DNA of 64,000 bases from an uncultured Alteromonadaceae bacterium (GCA_913064725.1 CAJYAI010000005.1:1-64000); one strand, 5' to 3'. Positions 36,929-46,544 are shown, counted from the first letter of the stretch. Notes: generated from the sequence alone by a model not told the origin. Numbers and translations: made by a program.

Positions 36929-37692
36929 CAGTTTTAAGCGTCAACTTGAACAAGGTGGCCCTGATTCGCAATTCACGCGACACCACCTCACCCTCACCAA
37001 CCGAATTCGCCGCGCTGGCTATCGCAGCTGGTGCTGGTGGGATAACGGTGCACCCCAGGCCCGATCAGCGTCATATTCGTGTCAGCGATTGCCATAGTTT
37101 GGGGAAGTCGCTCAATGTTGAATTTAATATCGAGGGCAACCCCTTTTCGAACGCCATGGTCAGTGACAGACATGGGGTTGACGATTATCCCGGTTTCATG
37201 GCGTTAGTTGACGCGATCCGCCCAGCTCAAGCCACCTTAGTGCCTGACGGTAATGCCCAGCTCACCTCAGATCATGGCTTTGATCTAAAGGCAGATGGAG
37301 AGCGGTTGATACCTATCATCTCACAGCTAAAAGACTGGGGATGCCGTGTCAGCCTCTTCATGGATCCCGAGCCAGATAGCATGGCACTGGCGGCTGAGAT
37401 CGGTGCCGATCGCGTAGAGCTCTATACTGAGTCGTACGCCGATGCGCACGCAAAGGGCGAGTTCAAAGACGTGCTAGCACGCTTTAAAGACACGGCGATA
37501 GCCGCACACGAGGCAGGCCTTGGCGTCAATGCCGGCCATGATTTGAATCTCTCTAACCTACCGGACTTCACCATCCCACACTTGCTTGAGGTCTCTATTG
37601 GGCATGCCCTGATAATTGATGCGCTACGTCATGGATTTAGCGACAGCGTTAATCGCTACATAGAGGCGCTCGCGATCCGGGTTGTTGAGTGA
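36925..37692 (+). CDS. pdxJ: Pyridoxine 5'-phosphate synthase
   Basis: A 255-residue TIM-barrel enzyme that condenses 1-deoxyxylulose-5-phosphate with aminoacetone phosphate. Family motifs: SVNLNKVALIRNSR at the start, GGITVHPRPDQRHIRVSD, FNIEGNPF (the catalytic Glu region), ATLVPDGNAQLTSDHGFDL, RVELYTESYA and GHALIIDALRHGF. ATG 36925 overlaps the ppiA stop and its own stop overlaps the rluA GTG. It does not sit beside recO here as in many relatives. Confidence 0.96.
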   Translation: MTVLSVNLNKVALIRNSRDTTSPSPTEFAALAIAAGAGGITVHPRPDQRHIRVSDCHSLGKSLNVEFNIEGNPFSNAMVSDRHGVDDYPGFMALVDAIRPAQATLVPDGNAQLTSDHGFDLKADGERLIPIISQLKDWGCRVSLFMDPEPDSMALAAEIGADRVELYTESYADAHAKGEFKDVLARFKDTAIAAHEAGLGVNAGHDLNLSNLPDFTIPHLLEVSIGHALIIDALRHGFSDSVNRYIEALAIRVVE

Positions 37693-38387
37693 GCCAATCC
37701 GCCGACTTGTCGGCTGCTATTGACGAGCTGCCGCCCTATCTGGTCCCCCACAGCCAGGAAGACACGCGGGTTGTGTACGACGATAGCGATTTACTCATAA
37801 TCGATAAGCCACACCACCTGCTCAGTGTGCCGGGACGTCATCCGCTAAATCACGACAGCCTGATTAAGCGACTGCAGGGGCGATTCCCCGATGTGCAGGC
37901 GGTTCATCGTCTAGATCTGGATACGTCGGGTATCATGGTAGTTCCAAAGCACCGAGTCAGCTTGTCGGAAATTGCTCGTCAATTCCAACGTCGAGAGGTA
38001 GAAAAAGAATACACAGCGATCTTATGGGGGGAGCTCAGCGATGATCACGGATCGGTCGAACTCCCTATTGCGACCGACTGGCCCAATCGTCCGAAACAAA
38101 TGATTTGCCATGAGCGCGGAAAACACGCGCTGACACACTTTTGTGTCCTGGCGCGCGCATCCAACCGCACCCTCGTCCGTCTGAAGCCTGTTACCGGCCG
38201 CTCGCATCAACTGCGGATCCACATGCAAAGTCTCGGTCATCCCATAATTGGCTGCGATATGTATGCCCACCCGTCAGCATTGGCAGCGTCTGAACGACTA
38301 TTACTGCACGCGACGAGACTCACGCTTCGGTCACCGACAACAGGCAATTGGATTTCAGCGTTCAGCCCTATACCGTTTGAGTTATGA
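37689..38387 (+). CDS. rluA: RluA-type pseudouridine synthase
   Basis: The 232-residue enzyme has the catalytic segment AVHRLDLDTSGIMVV, then DWPNRPKQMICHERGK, which is typical of RluA, and VRLKPVTGRSHQLRIHM. E. coli RluA modifies 23S rRNA U746 and tRNA U32; the DWPNRPKQ motif favours RluA over RluC/RluD. It begins with GTG 37689 overlapping the pdxJ stop (GTGA). Confidence 0.9.
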   Translation: MSQSADLSAAIDELPPYLVPHSQEDTRVVYDDSDLLIIDKPHHLLSVPGRHPLNHDSLIKRLQGRFPDVQAVHRLDLDTSGIMVVPKHRVSLSEIARQFQRREVEKEYTAILWGELSDDHGSVELPIATDWPNRPKQMICHERGKHALTHFCVLARASNRTLVRLKPVTGRSHQLRIHMQSLGHPIIGCDMYAHPSALAASERLLLHATRLTLRSPTTGNWISAFSPIPFEL

Positions 38388-38430
38388 CAACATCTGCCGG
38401 CCGGCGTGTTTACAAGAAAAGGAACGTAGC

Positions 38431-38934
38431 TTGATCAACGATTTTTTTGAGAGCGATGCGCGGGTTATTGTGATTAAGCCCAATAAAAGTTCAACTTGGC
38501 GCGCTAATCTTTATGCGTTAATCGCTATTTCCATTCCTTCACTAGGCGCAGGCATTGGCTTCGCGCTGCTCGGTGCTTGGCCCATATTACCGTTTGCAGG
38601 CTTAGAGCTCATCGCCTTGGGAGCCGCGCTCTATTATGTCAATTGGAACCTTGAGTACCGTCAGGTTGTGACTGTGTCGGAACGCAACGTAAAGATCGAA
38701 AAGGGGTATTTTATTCCGAAACGATCGTGGCTTTGGGAGCGAGAGGACACAGCCGTCAATGTCATCAATGCTAAAAACCAGTGGGAAGGCCCCTCCTTGT
38801 GGCTTCACAACCGCGAATCGCGCACCAGCCTTGGCGAGTTCCTAAGCAAGGAGGAAGCCGAGGACTTACTGAAACGATTGCGTGCAGAATTACCGGTCCG
38901 CACCTACGGAAGCGAACGAAACGTGACGCTGTGA
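38431..38934 (+). CDS. DUF2244 membrane protein
   Basis: The 167-residue protein has two adjacent membrane helices (LYALIAISIPSLGAGIGFALL and ILPFAGLELIALGAALYYVNW), followed by YRQVVTVSERNVKIEKGYF, a layout typical of DUF2244 proteins often found near cytochrome oxidase genes. I start at TTG 38431 (LINDFFESD) with AAGGA seven bases upstream; the ORF-track start at 38248 lies inside rluA and is wrong. Function is unknown. It is 43 bases after rluA and 36 before rimO. Confidence 0.8.
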   Translation: MINDFFESDARVIVIKPNKSSTWRANLYALIAISIPSLGAGIGFALLGAWPILPFAGLELIALGAALYYVNWNLEYRQVVTVSERNVKIEKGYFIPKRSWLWEREDTAVNVINAKNQWEGPSLWLHNRESRTSLGEFLSKEEAEDLLKRLRAELPVRTYGSERNVTL

Positions 38935-38970
38935 GATACTAGCTCCTCGATTTCAGTCGGATTTAACGCA

Positions 38971-40290
38971 ATGCCAAACCCACAAAAAGTCGGCTTTATT
39001 TCGCTCGGCTGCCCAAAGGCTCTCGTCGATTCTGAGAGGATTCTCACGCAGCTGCGGTTTGACGGCTATGAGGTCTCCCCTTCTTACGAGGATGCGGGTG
39101 TTGTTATTGTGAATACCTGTGGGTTTATAGACAGCGCCAAGGAAGAGTCTCTTGCGACCATCGGTGAGGCTCTTGAAGAAAACGGTCGCGTTTTAGTGAC
39201 CGGATGTATGGGTGGCGGTGATCAAGCCGAGCTTGTTCTCGAGCGCCACCCCAAGGTTTTGGGGATCACGGGTCCCGCCGCCTATGAAGAGGTCTTATCA
39301 GAGGTTAGACGCGTCTTGCCTAACCAGCATAAACCCGACCCGAAAATCGATCTCATACCCGCGCAGGGCGTGAAATTAACCCCAAAGCATTATGCCTATC
39401 TCAAGATTTCAGAAGGCTGTAATCATCGCTGCCGCTTTTGCATCATCCCCAGTCTCCGCGGCGATCTTGTTAGTCGACCGGTCGGTGAGATCATGCGCGA
39501 AGCCGAGCAGTTGGTTCGATCGGGTGTCAAAGAACTTTTAGTGATTTCACAGGACACCAGTGCCTACGGTGTCGATCTCAAATACCGTACGGACTTTTGG
39601 GATGGGCGGCCACTCAAAAGCGACATGCACGCATTGGCCGCGGCACTGGGCGATTTAGGTGTGTGGGTTCGTATGCACTATGTCTACCCCTATCCTCATG
39701 TCGATAAGGTCATACCTCTGATGGCAGACGGTAAGATTTTGCCCTATCTGGATATCCCACTACAGCACGGCAGCCCCACCGTGTTGAAGCGTATGAAGCG
39801 GCCAGCTGCATCTGAAAAAACGCTTGATCGTATCGCATCGTGGCGCCAAGTCTGTCCTGACATTACCTTGCGCTCGACTTTCATTGTCGGCTTTCCAGGT
39901 GAGACCGAGGCTGAATTCGATGAGCTGCTCGATTTTATCCAGGAGGCCCAACTTGATCGAGTAGGTTGTTTCAAGTACTCGGCTGTTGACGGTGCAACGG
40001 CCAATGAACTCGCCAACCCGGTGCCTGAGGCCATAAAAGAGGAACGATGGCATCGCTTCATGGCTTTGCAGCAAGACATCAGCGCGCAACGACTTAGTCG
40101 AAAAGTGGGTCAATCAGTCGAGATTCTGATTGACGAGATTACGCCGGACGGTGCTGTCGGTCGCACGAAAGGTGATGCGCCTGAAATTGACGGAGTGGTC
40201 TTCGTCGATGACAGCAGCGGGTTACGGGCGGGCGATGTTATCAAACGAGAGGTCACTAAAGCCGACAACTACGACCTGTGGACACGCTGA
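38971..40290 (+). CDS. rimO: Ribosomal protein S12 methylthiotransferase
   Basis: The 439-residue radical SAM enzyme has UPF0004 cysteines in [23 protein letters not shown] and VTGCMGG, the radical SAM cluster motif [18 protein letters not shown] (CxxxCxxC, about residue 147), and a C-terminal TRAM domain. SLGCPKxLVDSE is specific to RimO rather than MiaB. It adds a methylthio group to Asp88/89 of ribosomal protein S12. rsmE begins about 30 bases downstream of its stop. Confidence 0.97.
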   Translation: MPNPQKVGFISLGCPKALVDSERILTQLRFDGYEVSPSYEDAGVVIVNTCGFIDSAKEESLATIGEALEENGRVLVTGCMGGGDQAELVLERHPKVLGITGPAAYEEVLSEVRRVLPNQHKPDPKIDLIPAQGVKLTPKHYAYLKISEGCNHRCRFCIIPSLRGDLVSRPVGEIMREAEQLVRSGVKELLVISQDTSAYGVDLKYRTDFWDGRPLKSDMHALAAALGDLGVWVRMHYVYPYPHVDKVIPLMADGKILPYLDIPLQHGSPTVLKRMKRPAASEKTLDRIASWRQVCPDITLRSTFIVGFPGETEAEFDELLDFIQEAQLDRVGCFKYSAVDGATANELANPVPEAIKEERWHRFMALQQDISAQRLSRKVGQSVEILIDEITPDGAVGRTKGDAPEIDGVVFVDDSSGLRAGDVIKREVTKADNYDLWTR

Positions 40291-40319
40291 GCTCGCACAA
40301 TGATCACCGGATGTTGCCC

Positions 40320-41030
40320 ATGAATATCGTGCTACTCAAGGAACCGGATTGGATCGATGCCAGATCGGTAAGATTGGATGACCACCGTGCCGAGCATCTC
40401 GCTCGCATTTTGAAAGTCACGCTTGGTCAAACAGTGCGCGTTGGGCTGATCAATGGCGACAAAGGCATTGGTCGTATCACTGCGGTGGGCAACGACACGA
40501 TCACTCTGGATGTCGACTTGACTGATGCGCCTCCCCCCCGCCACCGGACGCAGCTCGTGCTTGCTTTACCCCGTCCTAAAATGCTGCGCCGCATACTCCG
40601 AACGGTGGCTGAGTTTGGGGTCAGCGAACTGCATCTCATTCACTCCTACCGCGTGGAAAAAAGTTTTTGGCAATCCCCGTATCTCGACCAGGACAAAGTA
40701 GAGGTTGCGTTAATTCAGGGGCTTGAGCGCGCAGGCGACACACTATTACCCAAGGTCATTCAACACCGCCGCTTCAAACCGTTCATGGAAGATCATTTAA
40801 GCACTATCGCAGATGGCCGCGACATTCTGATCGCGCACCCGGGTCATCACGATGTATTTCCCTCGGATGCCACCACAAGCAAAACAGTTCTGATCGGGCC
40901 AGAGGGCGGCTTTATCGACTACGAGGTAGACCTTGCTCGCAAACTCGGTGCAATACCGGTATCGCTAGGTCATCGCATCTTTAGCGTCGATACCGCGGTC
41001 TGCACCGCACTCGCAAGAGATCTGACTTAG
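40320..41030 (+). CDS. rsmE: 16S rRNA (uracil-1498-N3)-methyltransferase
   Basis: The 236-residue SPOUT methyltransferase has an N-terminal PUA-like part ([24 protein letters not shown]), [37 protein letters not shown], the knot motif [17 protein letters not shown] and the ending [17 protein letters not shown] use ATG 40320; ATG 40311 is also possible, and neither has a strong ribosome site. Its stop codon interlocks with that of msrA on the other strand. Confidence 0.93.
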   Translation: MNIVLLKEPDWIDARSVRLDDHRAEHLARILKVTLGQTVRVGLINGDKGIGRITAVGNDTITLDVDLTDAPPPRHRTQLVLALPRPKMLRRILRTVAEFGVSELHLIHSYRVEKSFWQSPYLDQDKVEVALIQGLERAGDTLLPKVIQHRRFKPFMEDHLSTIADGRDILIAHPGHHDVFPSDATTSKTVLIGPEGGFIDYEVDLARKLGAIPVSLGHRIFSVDTAVCTALARDLT

Positions 41031-41686
41031 GCGCCTACACCAGTTCCCAGTCCGCAAGCGACACCCGTTCCACCAATGCCGCAATAACCCGCTGGGTTCT
41101 TATCAAGGTATTGCTGATGATATGGCTCTGCGTAAAAAAACTCGGACGCGTGGCAAATCTCGGTCGTGATAGCACCAAAACCTGCGGCTTGCAGGCGCTG
41201 ATCATAGCTGCTTTTGCTGCTGCGAGCAGACTCGGCTTGACTGTCGGAGTAGGTATAGATTCCGGACCGATACTGCGTCCCCCAGTCGTTGCCCTGACGC
41301 ATGCCTTGGGTGGGGTTGTGACCCTCCCAAAACACGCCTAGTAAATCGGCATAGGTCACGACAGCAGGATCAAAAACGACTAATACGACCTCGTTATGCC
41401 CTGTCTGCCCTGTACATACCTCGTCGTACGTCGGATTAGGTGTCTTACCAGCGGCGTACCCTACGGCAGTCGTGTAAACCCCTGGGATGCTCCAAAAGAC
41501 ACGCTCTGCACCCCAGAAGCAACCCAACCCAAACATGGCCGTTTCAAGATGAGACGGAAAAGGTCCCGTCAACGGCGTCCCTAAGACTGTGTGGTCATGG
41601 ATAACCGGCATCGGCATATCACGCCCCGGCAAGGCCTCCGTAGCCGACGGTAAGGCGTGTTTTCGCTTAATATCCATAATGTCCAT
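41027..41686 (-). CDS. msrA: Peptide methionine sulfoxide reductase A
   Basis: The 219-residue enzyme begins like E. coli MsrA ([19 protein letters not shown]) and has the catalytic [14 protein letters not shown], then [25 protein letters not shown] and [12 protein letters not shown], which supplies a C-terminal resolving cysteine. It reduces methionine-S-sulfoxide in proteins. There are two ATGs three codons apart at the start; I keep 41686. It converges on rsmE with four bases of overlap and no terminator hairpin between them. Confidence 0.96.
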   Translation of the reverse strand: MDIMDIKRKHALPSATEALPGRDMPMPVIHDHTVLGTPLTGPFPSHLETAMFGLGCFWGAERVFWSIPGVYTTAVGYAAGKTPNPTYDEVCTGQTGHNEVVLVVFDPAVVTYADLLGVFWEGHNPTQGMRQGNDWGTQYRSGIYTYSDSQAESARSSKSSYDQRLQAAGFGAITTEICHASEFFYAEPYHQQYLDKNPAGYCGIGGTGVACGLGTGVGA

Positions 41687-41823
41687 AACGAAACCCCAGC
41701 AATAAAAAATTCATCGTAGACGAGTATACCGCTGAACTTTTGTCATATTGGCAGTCTAATGTCACAGATGTAGACAAAATATGCATCGGCTGAGACAGAT
41801 GGTAAGCCGAGGGGGAGAAAAAT

Positions 41824-42024
41824 ATGCCAATCACCGTATCCATACCAACTCGATCAACCGGTACGCCCGCCAGTACCTTATCAAGCCGAAAACTGCTTGC
41901 TATCGCCGTCACTGAGACGCGCTCGAAAAGCAGCATCGACGTTCAGTCTGCGATCGTAGAACTGCAAACCCGGCGACATTATCTAAAAGAACTCGCTGCC
42001 GAGGGGCTTCTTAACGAGCTGTAG
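41824..42024 (+). CDS. Small hypothetical protein (66 aa)
   Basis: The product is a 66-residue polar protein. The GGGGGAG motif about 6 bases before the ATG is one of the strongest ribosome sites in this window, which argues that the frame is translated. It is rich in Ser/Thr in the first half and has a charged helix at the end (VELQTRRHYLKELAAEGLLNEL). I recognise no family. It stands 137 bases from the divergent msrA start and 46 bases before the VWA-domain gene, so it may be the first gene of that operon. Confidence 0.6.
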   Translation: MPITVSIPTRSTGTPASTLSSRKLLAIAVTETRSKSSIDVQSAIVELQTRRHYLKELAAEGLLNEL

Positions 42025-42069
42025 TTCGTTACTATCTAGTCACCTGACTGAGGTTCCGAGGACAGTGCC

Positions 42070-42759
42070 ATCTCAACCGAAATTGCAGCAAAAACGCGAG
42101 ACGTTGCCCAGTTTTTAAGTAAAGCACGAGCTATAAAGCGTGTCGCTGACGCGCAAACTCGACTTATGTTTGCGCTCGACGCTACCGCTTCGAGAGAACC
42201 CACATGGCACACTGCTCGAACCATGCACCGAGCGCTGTTTGAGGCCGCAAGCGATGAAACAGGGTTTGCCATACAACTCTGCTACTTCCGGGGGCTTTCA
42301 GATTTTCAGGTCACACCATGGCTGACGGCGCCCGCTGCCTTGCTAGACGCGCTGAATAACGTTTACTGCGAAGGCGGTATGACGCAAATAGCGCGCTTAC
42401 TAAGACATGCGCTCGCCGAGTTTCAGGGTAACGCCTCTATCAAAGCGATTGTTTATGTCGGCGATGCCTGTGAGGAAAGTCCGGATGTGCTTAACGCACT
42501 TGCAGTTCAATGTCGCCTCGCCAATCGACCTTTGTTGATTTTTCAAGAGGGAGCTGACCCTGCAACATCGCAATGCTTTAGCACACTGGCTGCGCTCTCG
42601 GGAGGTGCTCATATCCAGCTTGACGATGCCAGCGGCGCTCGTTTGCGCGAACTGCTCCGCTCAGCCGTGCGATTTGTTACCGGCGGACGCAAGGCACTGA
42701 CGGGTTCGGGCAAGGAAAGTGATAAACTACTCCTAAGCAAACTACCCAGCAAACTATGA
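42070..42759 (+). CDS. VWA (von Willebrand A)-domain protein, likely non-AUG start
   Basis: The conserved core begins RLMFALDATASREPTW, with a MIDAS-type DxTxS metal motif, and includes IQLCYFRGL, ALSGGAHIQ and IVYVGDACEESP. The ORF track starts at ATG 42166, but the frame remains open and protein-like up to the in-frame TGA at 42049, encoding ISTEIAAKTRDVAQFLSKAR. Homologues I recall have about 30-40 residues before the FALDATAS segment. No ATG, GTG, TTG or CTG exists in that extension. An ATC at 42070 follows GAGGA by seven bases, so I place the start there provisionally (229 residues; 197 if ATG 42166). It may belong with the J-domain gene 64 bases downstream. Partner and role unknown. Confidence 0.75.
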   Translation: MSTEIAAKTRDVAQFLSKARAIKRVADAQTRLMFALDATASREPTWHTARTMHRALFEAASDETGFAIQLCYFRGLSDFQVTPWLTAPAALLDALNNVYCEGGMTQIARLLRHALAEFQGNASIKAIVYVGDACEESPDVLNALAVQCRLANRPLLIFQEGADPATSQCFSTLAALSGGAHIQLDDASGARLRELLRSAVRFVTGGRKALTGSGKESDKLLLSKLPSKL

Positions 42760-42823
42760 GGCACCTCCTAAGGGCGCTCACCCGCTGATGTAGTGATAAA
42801 AGCGCAACAAAAGGACCACGCGT

Positions 42824-43540
42824 GTGATACGAATCCTCATAGCCCTAGCACTAGCCGCCGTTGCCATCAACTATCTATGGCGCGTGCGAAGTCTACCGCC
42901 GCACAAACAGCGTGCGGGTTACATTCGGTTTTTCATAGGCTTGGCGGTACTGGCGGTTATTATTCTGACCATGACCGGTCGTATGCATTGGCTGGGGGCT
43001 GCCATCACAGGTGCCTTTGTTTTTCTGCGACAGGTGCTGCCGTGGGTCATCCGTGCGCTACCCTTTCTCAACAAACTCAGGCAACAGCAAGCGGGTGAAA
43101 AAGGCCAATCGGCGATTCGAACCACCCACTTAAGCGCCACCCTCGATCACACGAGTGGAACGATTGAAGGCGAGGTGATTGCGGGTCCGCATGTCGGCTG
43201 GCTACTGTCAGAGCTGAGCGTGGGAGAGCTTGAGAGCCTGCTCGATCTCTACCAAACCGACGACAACGAGTCGGCTGAGCTACTGCAAGCTTACCTTGAC
43301 CAGCGATTACAACATGAAAGTGACGCTGAGGAAGCCAAGAGCGATGCACGCCAGGAGGCCAATTCGAGTGCCTCGCGCACCGAGGCGCTTGCCACGCTCG
43401 GACTGAGCGAGGGCGCCTCTGAAGAAGAGATCGTCGCGGCTCATCGCAGTCTCATACAAAAATTACATCCAGATCGCGGTGGCAACGATTTCTTAGCCGC
43501 TAAAATCAATCAAGCAAAAGACATCCTTCTCGACGATTAA
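42824..43540 (+). CDS. Membrane protein with C-terminal J-domain
   Basis: The 238-residue protein has TM helices at about 2-18 and 33-50 (IRFFIGLAVLAVIILTMTG), possibly with a third hydrophobic stretch around 56-75. A soluble region containing LSVGELESLLDLY follows, and the J-domain at the C-terminus (about 185-238) has AHRSLIQKLHPDRGGNDFLAAKINQAKDILL with the intact HPD motif. It should recruit Hsp70/DnaK to the membrane. The start is GTG 42824, 8 bases after AAAGGA. It lies between the VWA gene and a small conserved-looking gene. Confidence 0.87.
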   Translation: MIRILIALALAAVAINYLWRVRSLPPHKQRAGYIRFFIGLAVLAVIILTMTGRMHWLGAAITGAFVFLRQVLPWVIRALPFLNKLRQQQAGEKGQSAIRTTHLSATLDHTSGTIEGEVIAGPHVGWLLSELSVGELESLLDLYQTDDNESAELLQAYLDQRLQHESDAEEAKSDARQEANSSASRTEALATLGLSEGASEEEIVAAHRSLIQKLHPDRGGNDFLAAKINQAKDILLDD

Positions 43541-43561
43541 AAAGCTACGGAGTCGCCTATC

Positions 43562-43852
43562 GTGGAAAAGACACACATCCTCAAAAATCGAGATGGTCAC
43601 TATTGGGGGCGCGCCAAGGAATGGGTCGACGGCTCAGAGCGATCACGTGTTGCGCAATACACCCATCGAGACGAGGCAAGTAATACCCTATTTGAAATAA
43701 GTTCCAAAGACTTTGGGCTTCGCGCTGAGATACTCGAGGTCCATCTAAAAAACGGTAAGTTACCAAAATTGGAAGTCAGTCAGATTCCCCTACCTGGTTT
43801 CGAAGAGACCGATGATGAAAGTACGGAACTGGCGGTTGAAAACTCAGTCTAA
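43562..43852 (+). CDS. Conserved-looking hypothetical protein (96 aa)
   Basis: The 96-residue soluble protein has the segment ILKNRDGHYWGRAKEWVDGSERSRVAQYTHRDEASNTLFEISSKDF and an acidic C-terminal tail. It has no signal peptide or membrane helix. The start is GTG 43562 with GGAG about 10 bases upstream. I associate similar short proteins with J-domain/VWA neighbours but cannot name a family. It is 46 bases before htpX. Confidence 0.7.
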   Translation: MEKTHILKNRDGHYWGRAKEWVDGSERSRVAQYTHRDEASNTLFEISSKDFGLRAEILEVHLKNGKLPKLEVSQIPLPGFEETDDESTELAVENSV

Positions 43853-43898
43853 TGTCACCACGTATATATAAATGGTAGTAACGCTACGGAGACCGTGA

Positions 43899-44777
43899 AT
43901 GCGTATTTTGCTTTTTCTTTTGACCAACCTTGCTGTTGTTATCGTCGTGGGCATCGTATGGCGATTACTGGGCTTTAACAGCTTTCTAGATGCGAACGGT
44001 GTGGGCCTCGACTTCAATGCACTACTCGTTTTTTGCGCCCTCTTCGGTATGGGTGGGTCACTCTTCTCGCTGTTCATCTCGAAGTGGATGGCGAAGCGCA
44101 GCACGAAAACTCGGATTATTGATACACCGAGTAATCGAGACGAGGAGTGGTTGCTGCAAACGGTACGACAACTGGCGGATAACGCAGGTATCGGCATGCC
44201 CGAGGTAGGCATATTCCCCTCGAATGCGCCAAATGCCTTCGCCACTGGATGGAATCGGAACAATGCCCTCGTGGCCGTCAGTAGCGGCATGTTACAGCGC
44301 TTTAAACCCGATGAGGTGCGGGCCGTAATGGCACACGAGATCGGACACGTGGCTAACGGCGATATGGTCACTCTCACACTGATCCAAGGTGTTGTTAATA
44401 CCTTCGTTATGTTCTTTGCCCGCGTTATCGGCCACACCATTGATCGCGTGGTCTTCAAAAATGAGCGTGGCTTGGGCATTGGTTACTGGGTAGGCACAAT
44501 TGTGGCCGAAATCCTACTCAGCATCCTCGCAAGTATGCTGGTGATGTGGTTTTCACGGTATCGCGAGTACCGCGCCGATGCTGCAGGTGCGGATCTGGCG
44601 GGCAAGGCTAATATGATGGCAGCGTTGCGTCGACTGCAAAGCGAGATGAATACACCTTCGGATTTGCCGGGCGAGCTCACTGCGTTTGGCATTCGCCCCG
44701 GCGGCTCGAGCATGCGTCAATTGTTCTCCTCACACCCACCGCTTGATAAGCGCATCGAGGCATTGCAAAACAGATGA
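43899..44777 (+). CDS. htpX: HtpX membrane metalloprotease
   Basis: The 292-residue M48 protease has the zinc-binding [13 protein letters not shown] (about residue 144), four membrane helices ([37 protein letters not shown], and two after the active site) and a third ligand near [12 protein letters not shown]. It degrades misfolded inner-membrane proteins, a job shared with FtsH. Its stop overlaps the start of the degS-like gene. Being downstream of the J-domain gene, it may be part of an envelope quality-control set. Confidence 0.95.
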   Translation: MRILLFLLTNLAVVIVVGIVWRLLGFNSFLDANGVGLDFNALLVFCALFGMGGSLFSLFISKWMAKRSTKTRIIDTPSNRDEEWLLQTVRQLADNAGIGMPEVGIFPSNAPNAFATGWNRNNALVAVSSGMLQRFKPDEVRAVMAHEIGHVANGDMVTLTLIQGVVNTFVMFFARVIGHTIDRVVFKNERGLGIGYWVGTIVAEILLSILASMLVMWFSRYREYRADAAGADLAGKANMMAALRRLQSEMNTPSDLPGELTAFGIRPGGSSMRQLFSSHPPLDKRIEALQNR

Positions 44778-45838
44778 TCAATAGGATTATTGCGGGGCTG
44801 TTAGCCAGTCTCGCTTTGTTCTTTGGCTATTTCTCTACTGCAGCCAGTGCGCCTGATTACTTGAGTTTCGCCACCGATGACGAGGCGAACACAACCGAAG
44901 TTTTCAGCAATGCCAGCCCCTCCGTTGTCTATGTCACCTCCACCGCCCTGCGTCGACAAATGTTCAGTCTTAATGTGATGGAGATCCCTCAAGGTGCCGG
45001 CTCAGGTTTTGTCTGGGACGACAGTGGACTCGTCGTCACAAATTATCACGTCGTAGCGCGTGCTAATAAACTAACCGTGACACTCAGCGATGAGCGGGAG
45101 TTCGACGCTAAGGTCGTGGGGCTCGCACCGGAACGTGATCTGGCGGTTTTACGGTTAATCGATCCACCAAAGGGGTTGGTAGAACTTCCTTTAGGGGACT
45201 CATCAGAGCTATCGGTTGGCCGAAAGGTTCTCGCCATTGGAAATCCCTTTGGCCTTGATACAACGCTCACGGTCGGCGTGGTCAGTGCGCTCGGGCGTGA
45301 GATTCAATCGCCAAGCGGGAGAAAAATCAGGGGGGTTATACAAACTGACGCCGCCATTAATCCCGGCAACTCTGGCGGACCGCTTCTCAACTCCCTCGGA
45401 CAACTCATTGGTGTTAACACCGCCATTTACTCACCCAGTGGGGCCAGCGCCGGAATTGGCTTCGCAATTCCAGTCAACACCGTTCGCGAGGTGGTACCGC
45501 AACTCATCGCCTACGGCAAAATACTTCGCCCCATATTGGGTATAGAGCGCGCATCTGATCAATGGATCAGACGAAATAAGATTGAGGGGGTTCCGATCGT
45601 ACGCACGTATCGTGGCTTCCCTGCCGATGCCGCCGGCATGATCGGCGCTCAACGGGTGGGGCGAAACGACATCGTCCTCGGTGACATCATTACCCACGTG
45701 GATGGGCAAGAGGTCCGAAGTAATGAAGATTTCTTGTCTGCGATGGAAAAACATCGGGTCGGTGATGAGGTCACCATCGAAACGATTCGTGCTGGGAAGC
45801 CACTCAGATTCGACGTAGAACTGACAGAGAGTCAGTAG
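44774..45838 (+). CDS. degS: DegS/AlgW-like membrane-anchored serine protease
   Basis: The 354-residue protein has an N-terminal membrane anchor ([22 protein letters not shown]), the trypsin-like triad in VVTNYHVVA (His), ERDLAVLRL (Asp) and [13 protein letters not shown] (Ser), and one C-terminal PDZ domain (about residues 255-350; [23 protein letters not shown]). A single PDZ and length about 355 match DegS/AlgW, which trigger the sigma-E response by cutting RseA/MucA. The neighbouring htpX supports a stress-response role. It could also be another HtrA-family member. Confidence 0.85.
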   Translation: MINRIIAGLLASLALFFGYFSTAASAPDYLSFATDDEANTTEVFSNASPSVVYVTSTALRRQMFSLNVMEIPQGAGSGFVWDDSGLVVTNYHVVARANKLTVTLSDEREFDAKVVGLAPERDLAVLRLIDPPKGLVELPLGDSSELSVGRKVLAIGNPFGLDTTLTVGVVSALGREIQSPSGRKIRGVIQTDAAINPGNSGGPLLNSLGQLIGVNTAIYSPSGASAGIGFAIPVNTVREVVPQLIAYGKILRPILGIERASDQWIRRNKIEGVPIVRTYRGFPADAAGMIGAQRVGRNDIVLGDIITHVDGQEVRSNEDFLSAMEKHRVGDEVTIETIRAGKPLRFDVELTESQ

Positions 45839-45978
45839 GTCTTCCTTATGGCGCACACTCTGCGCACGCGCCCTGCGACGTTGTGGTCAGTGGGCCTTCG
45901 GTAGGGGATTCATACAATCCTGATCATGGCATCCATGTCATGAAGCTCTTTTGATCGAGCTATTTTTATGGCGCTCTC

Positions 45979-46033
45979 TTCATAGGGTCGTTTCATAGAG
46001 TCCTGTCATAGAGCTCTCTTCGCAGATTCCTTT
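45979..46033. repeat. Degenerate 13-14-bp repeats
   Basis: Four imperfect units resemble one another: TTCATAGGGTCGT, TTCATAGAGTCCTG, TCATAGAGCTCTC and TTCGCAGATTCCT. They share a TTC..AG..TCCT pattern with the 14-bp array starting about 60 bases downstream and look like a decayed portion of it. Confidence 0.55.
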
Positions 46034-46094
46034 AATTCTTCGTCTATTCTTTTGATGACGCCCTCTTCGTAGCGCACCCCCTACGGCGTCGCTC

Positions 46095-46234
46095 TTGCGC
46101 AGCAGTCTTTCCACAAGACCTGTTCCACAGGAGCTTTTCCACAGGAGCCTTTTCGCAGCAGTCTTTCCACAGGAGCTTTTCCACAGGAGCCTTTTCGCAG
46201 CAGTCTCTCCGCAGCAGCGTTTCCGCAGCAGCCT
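46095..46234. repeat. Ten-unit 14-bp tandem repeat
   Basis: Ten exact-length units with consensus TTCCRCAGSAGYCT run uninterrupted. Units 3-5 and 6-8 are identical triplets, so a 42-bp higher-order unit has been duplicated (46123-46164 and 46165-46206). Lack of unique spacers between units rules out a CRISPR array. On the minus strand a chance ORF reads it as a repeated 14-residue peptide; I treat that as incidental. Confidence 0.95.
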
Positions 46235-46249
46235 TCGCTAACGGTCTGT

Positions 46250-46274
46250 TGTCCGCTGTCCGCTGTCCGCTGTC
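46250..46274. repeat. 7-bp tandem repeat
   Basis: TGTCCGC is repeated three times and a fourth partial copy (TGTC) follows, just downstream of the 14-bp array. A typical slippage tract, with no evident regulatory role. Confidence 0.85.
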
Positions 46275-46544
46275 TAGCCTTAACCAATACCCACCAAATC
46301 GCGGCTGCATTCCCCTCAACTGTTGACTTGACCTCACACAGGAGTTGCCTCTGTGGACGCCACCGTTGGCCCCATCTTGGCTCCCGCGGCTATAAGCGTA
46401 ACGTGTAGCATGGCTGTTTGCCGCAAACCACGGCGACCGTGTTGTCCGCCATGGCGCGCCTCACATTGATGACTCTGAGCGGCTCTTAACAACAACTTCT
46501 ATCGCCACAAACTGTGCGTTACGGCACGCTGCCAACTCAAATTC

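Noticed and set aside
38248-38430. N-terminal extension of the DUF2244 ORF
   Set aside because: It lies inside rluA in another frame; the TTG at 38431 has a good ribosome site.
42065-42115. GTG at 42065 as the start of the VWA gene
   Set aside because: It is in another frame and reaches a stop after 17 codons, so it could serve only if there were a frameshift error.
46095-46234. CRISPR-like array
   Set aside because: Units are directly adjacent with no unique spacers, and no cas genes are nearby.
46044-46337. Minus-strand 97-residue ORF with a repeated 14-residue peptide
   Set aside because: It is created by the 42-bp period of the tandem repeat; there is no ribosome site and no family resemblance.
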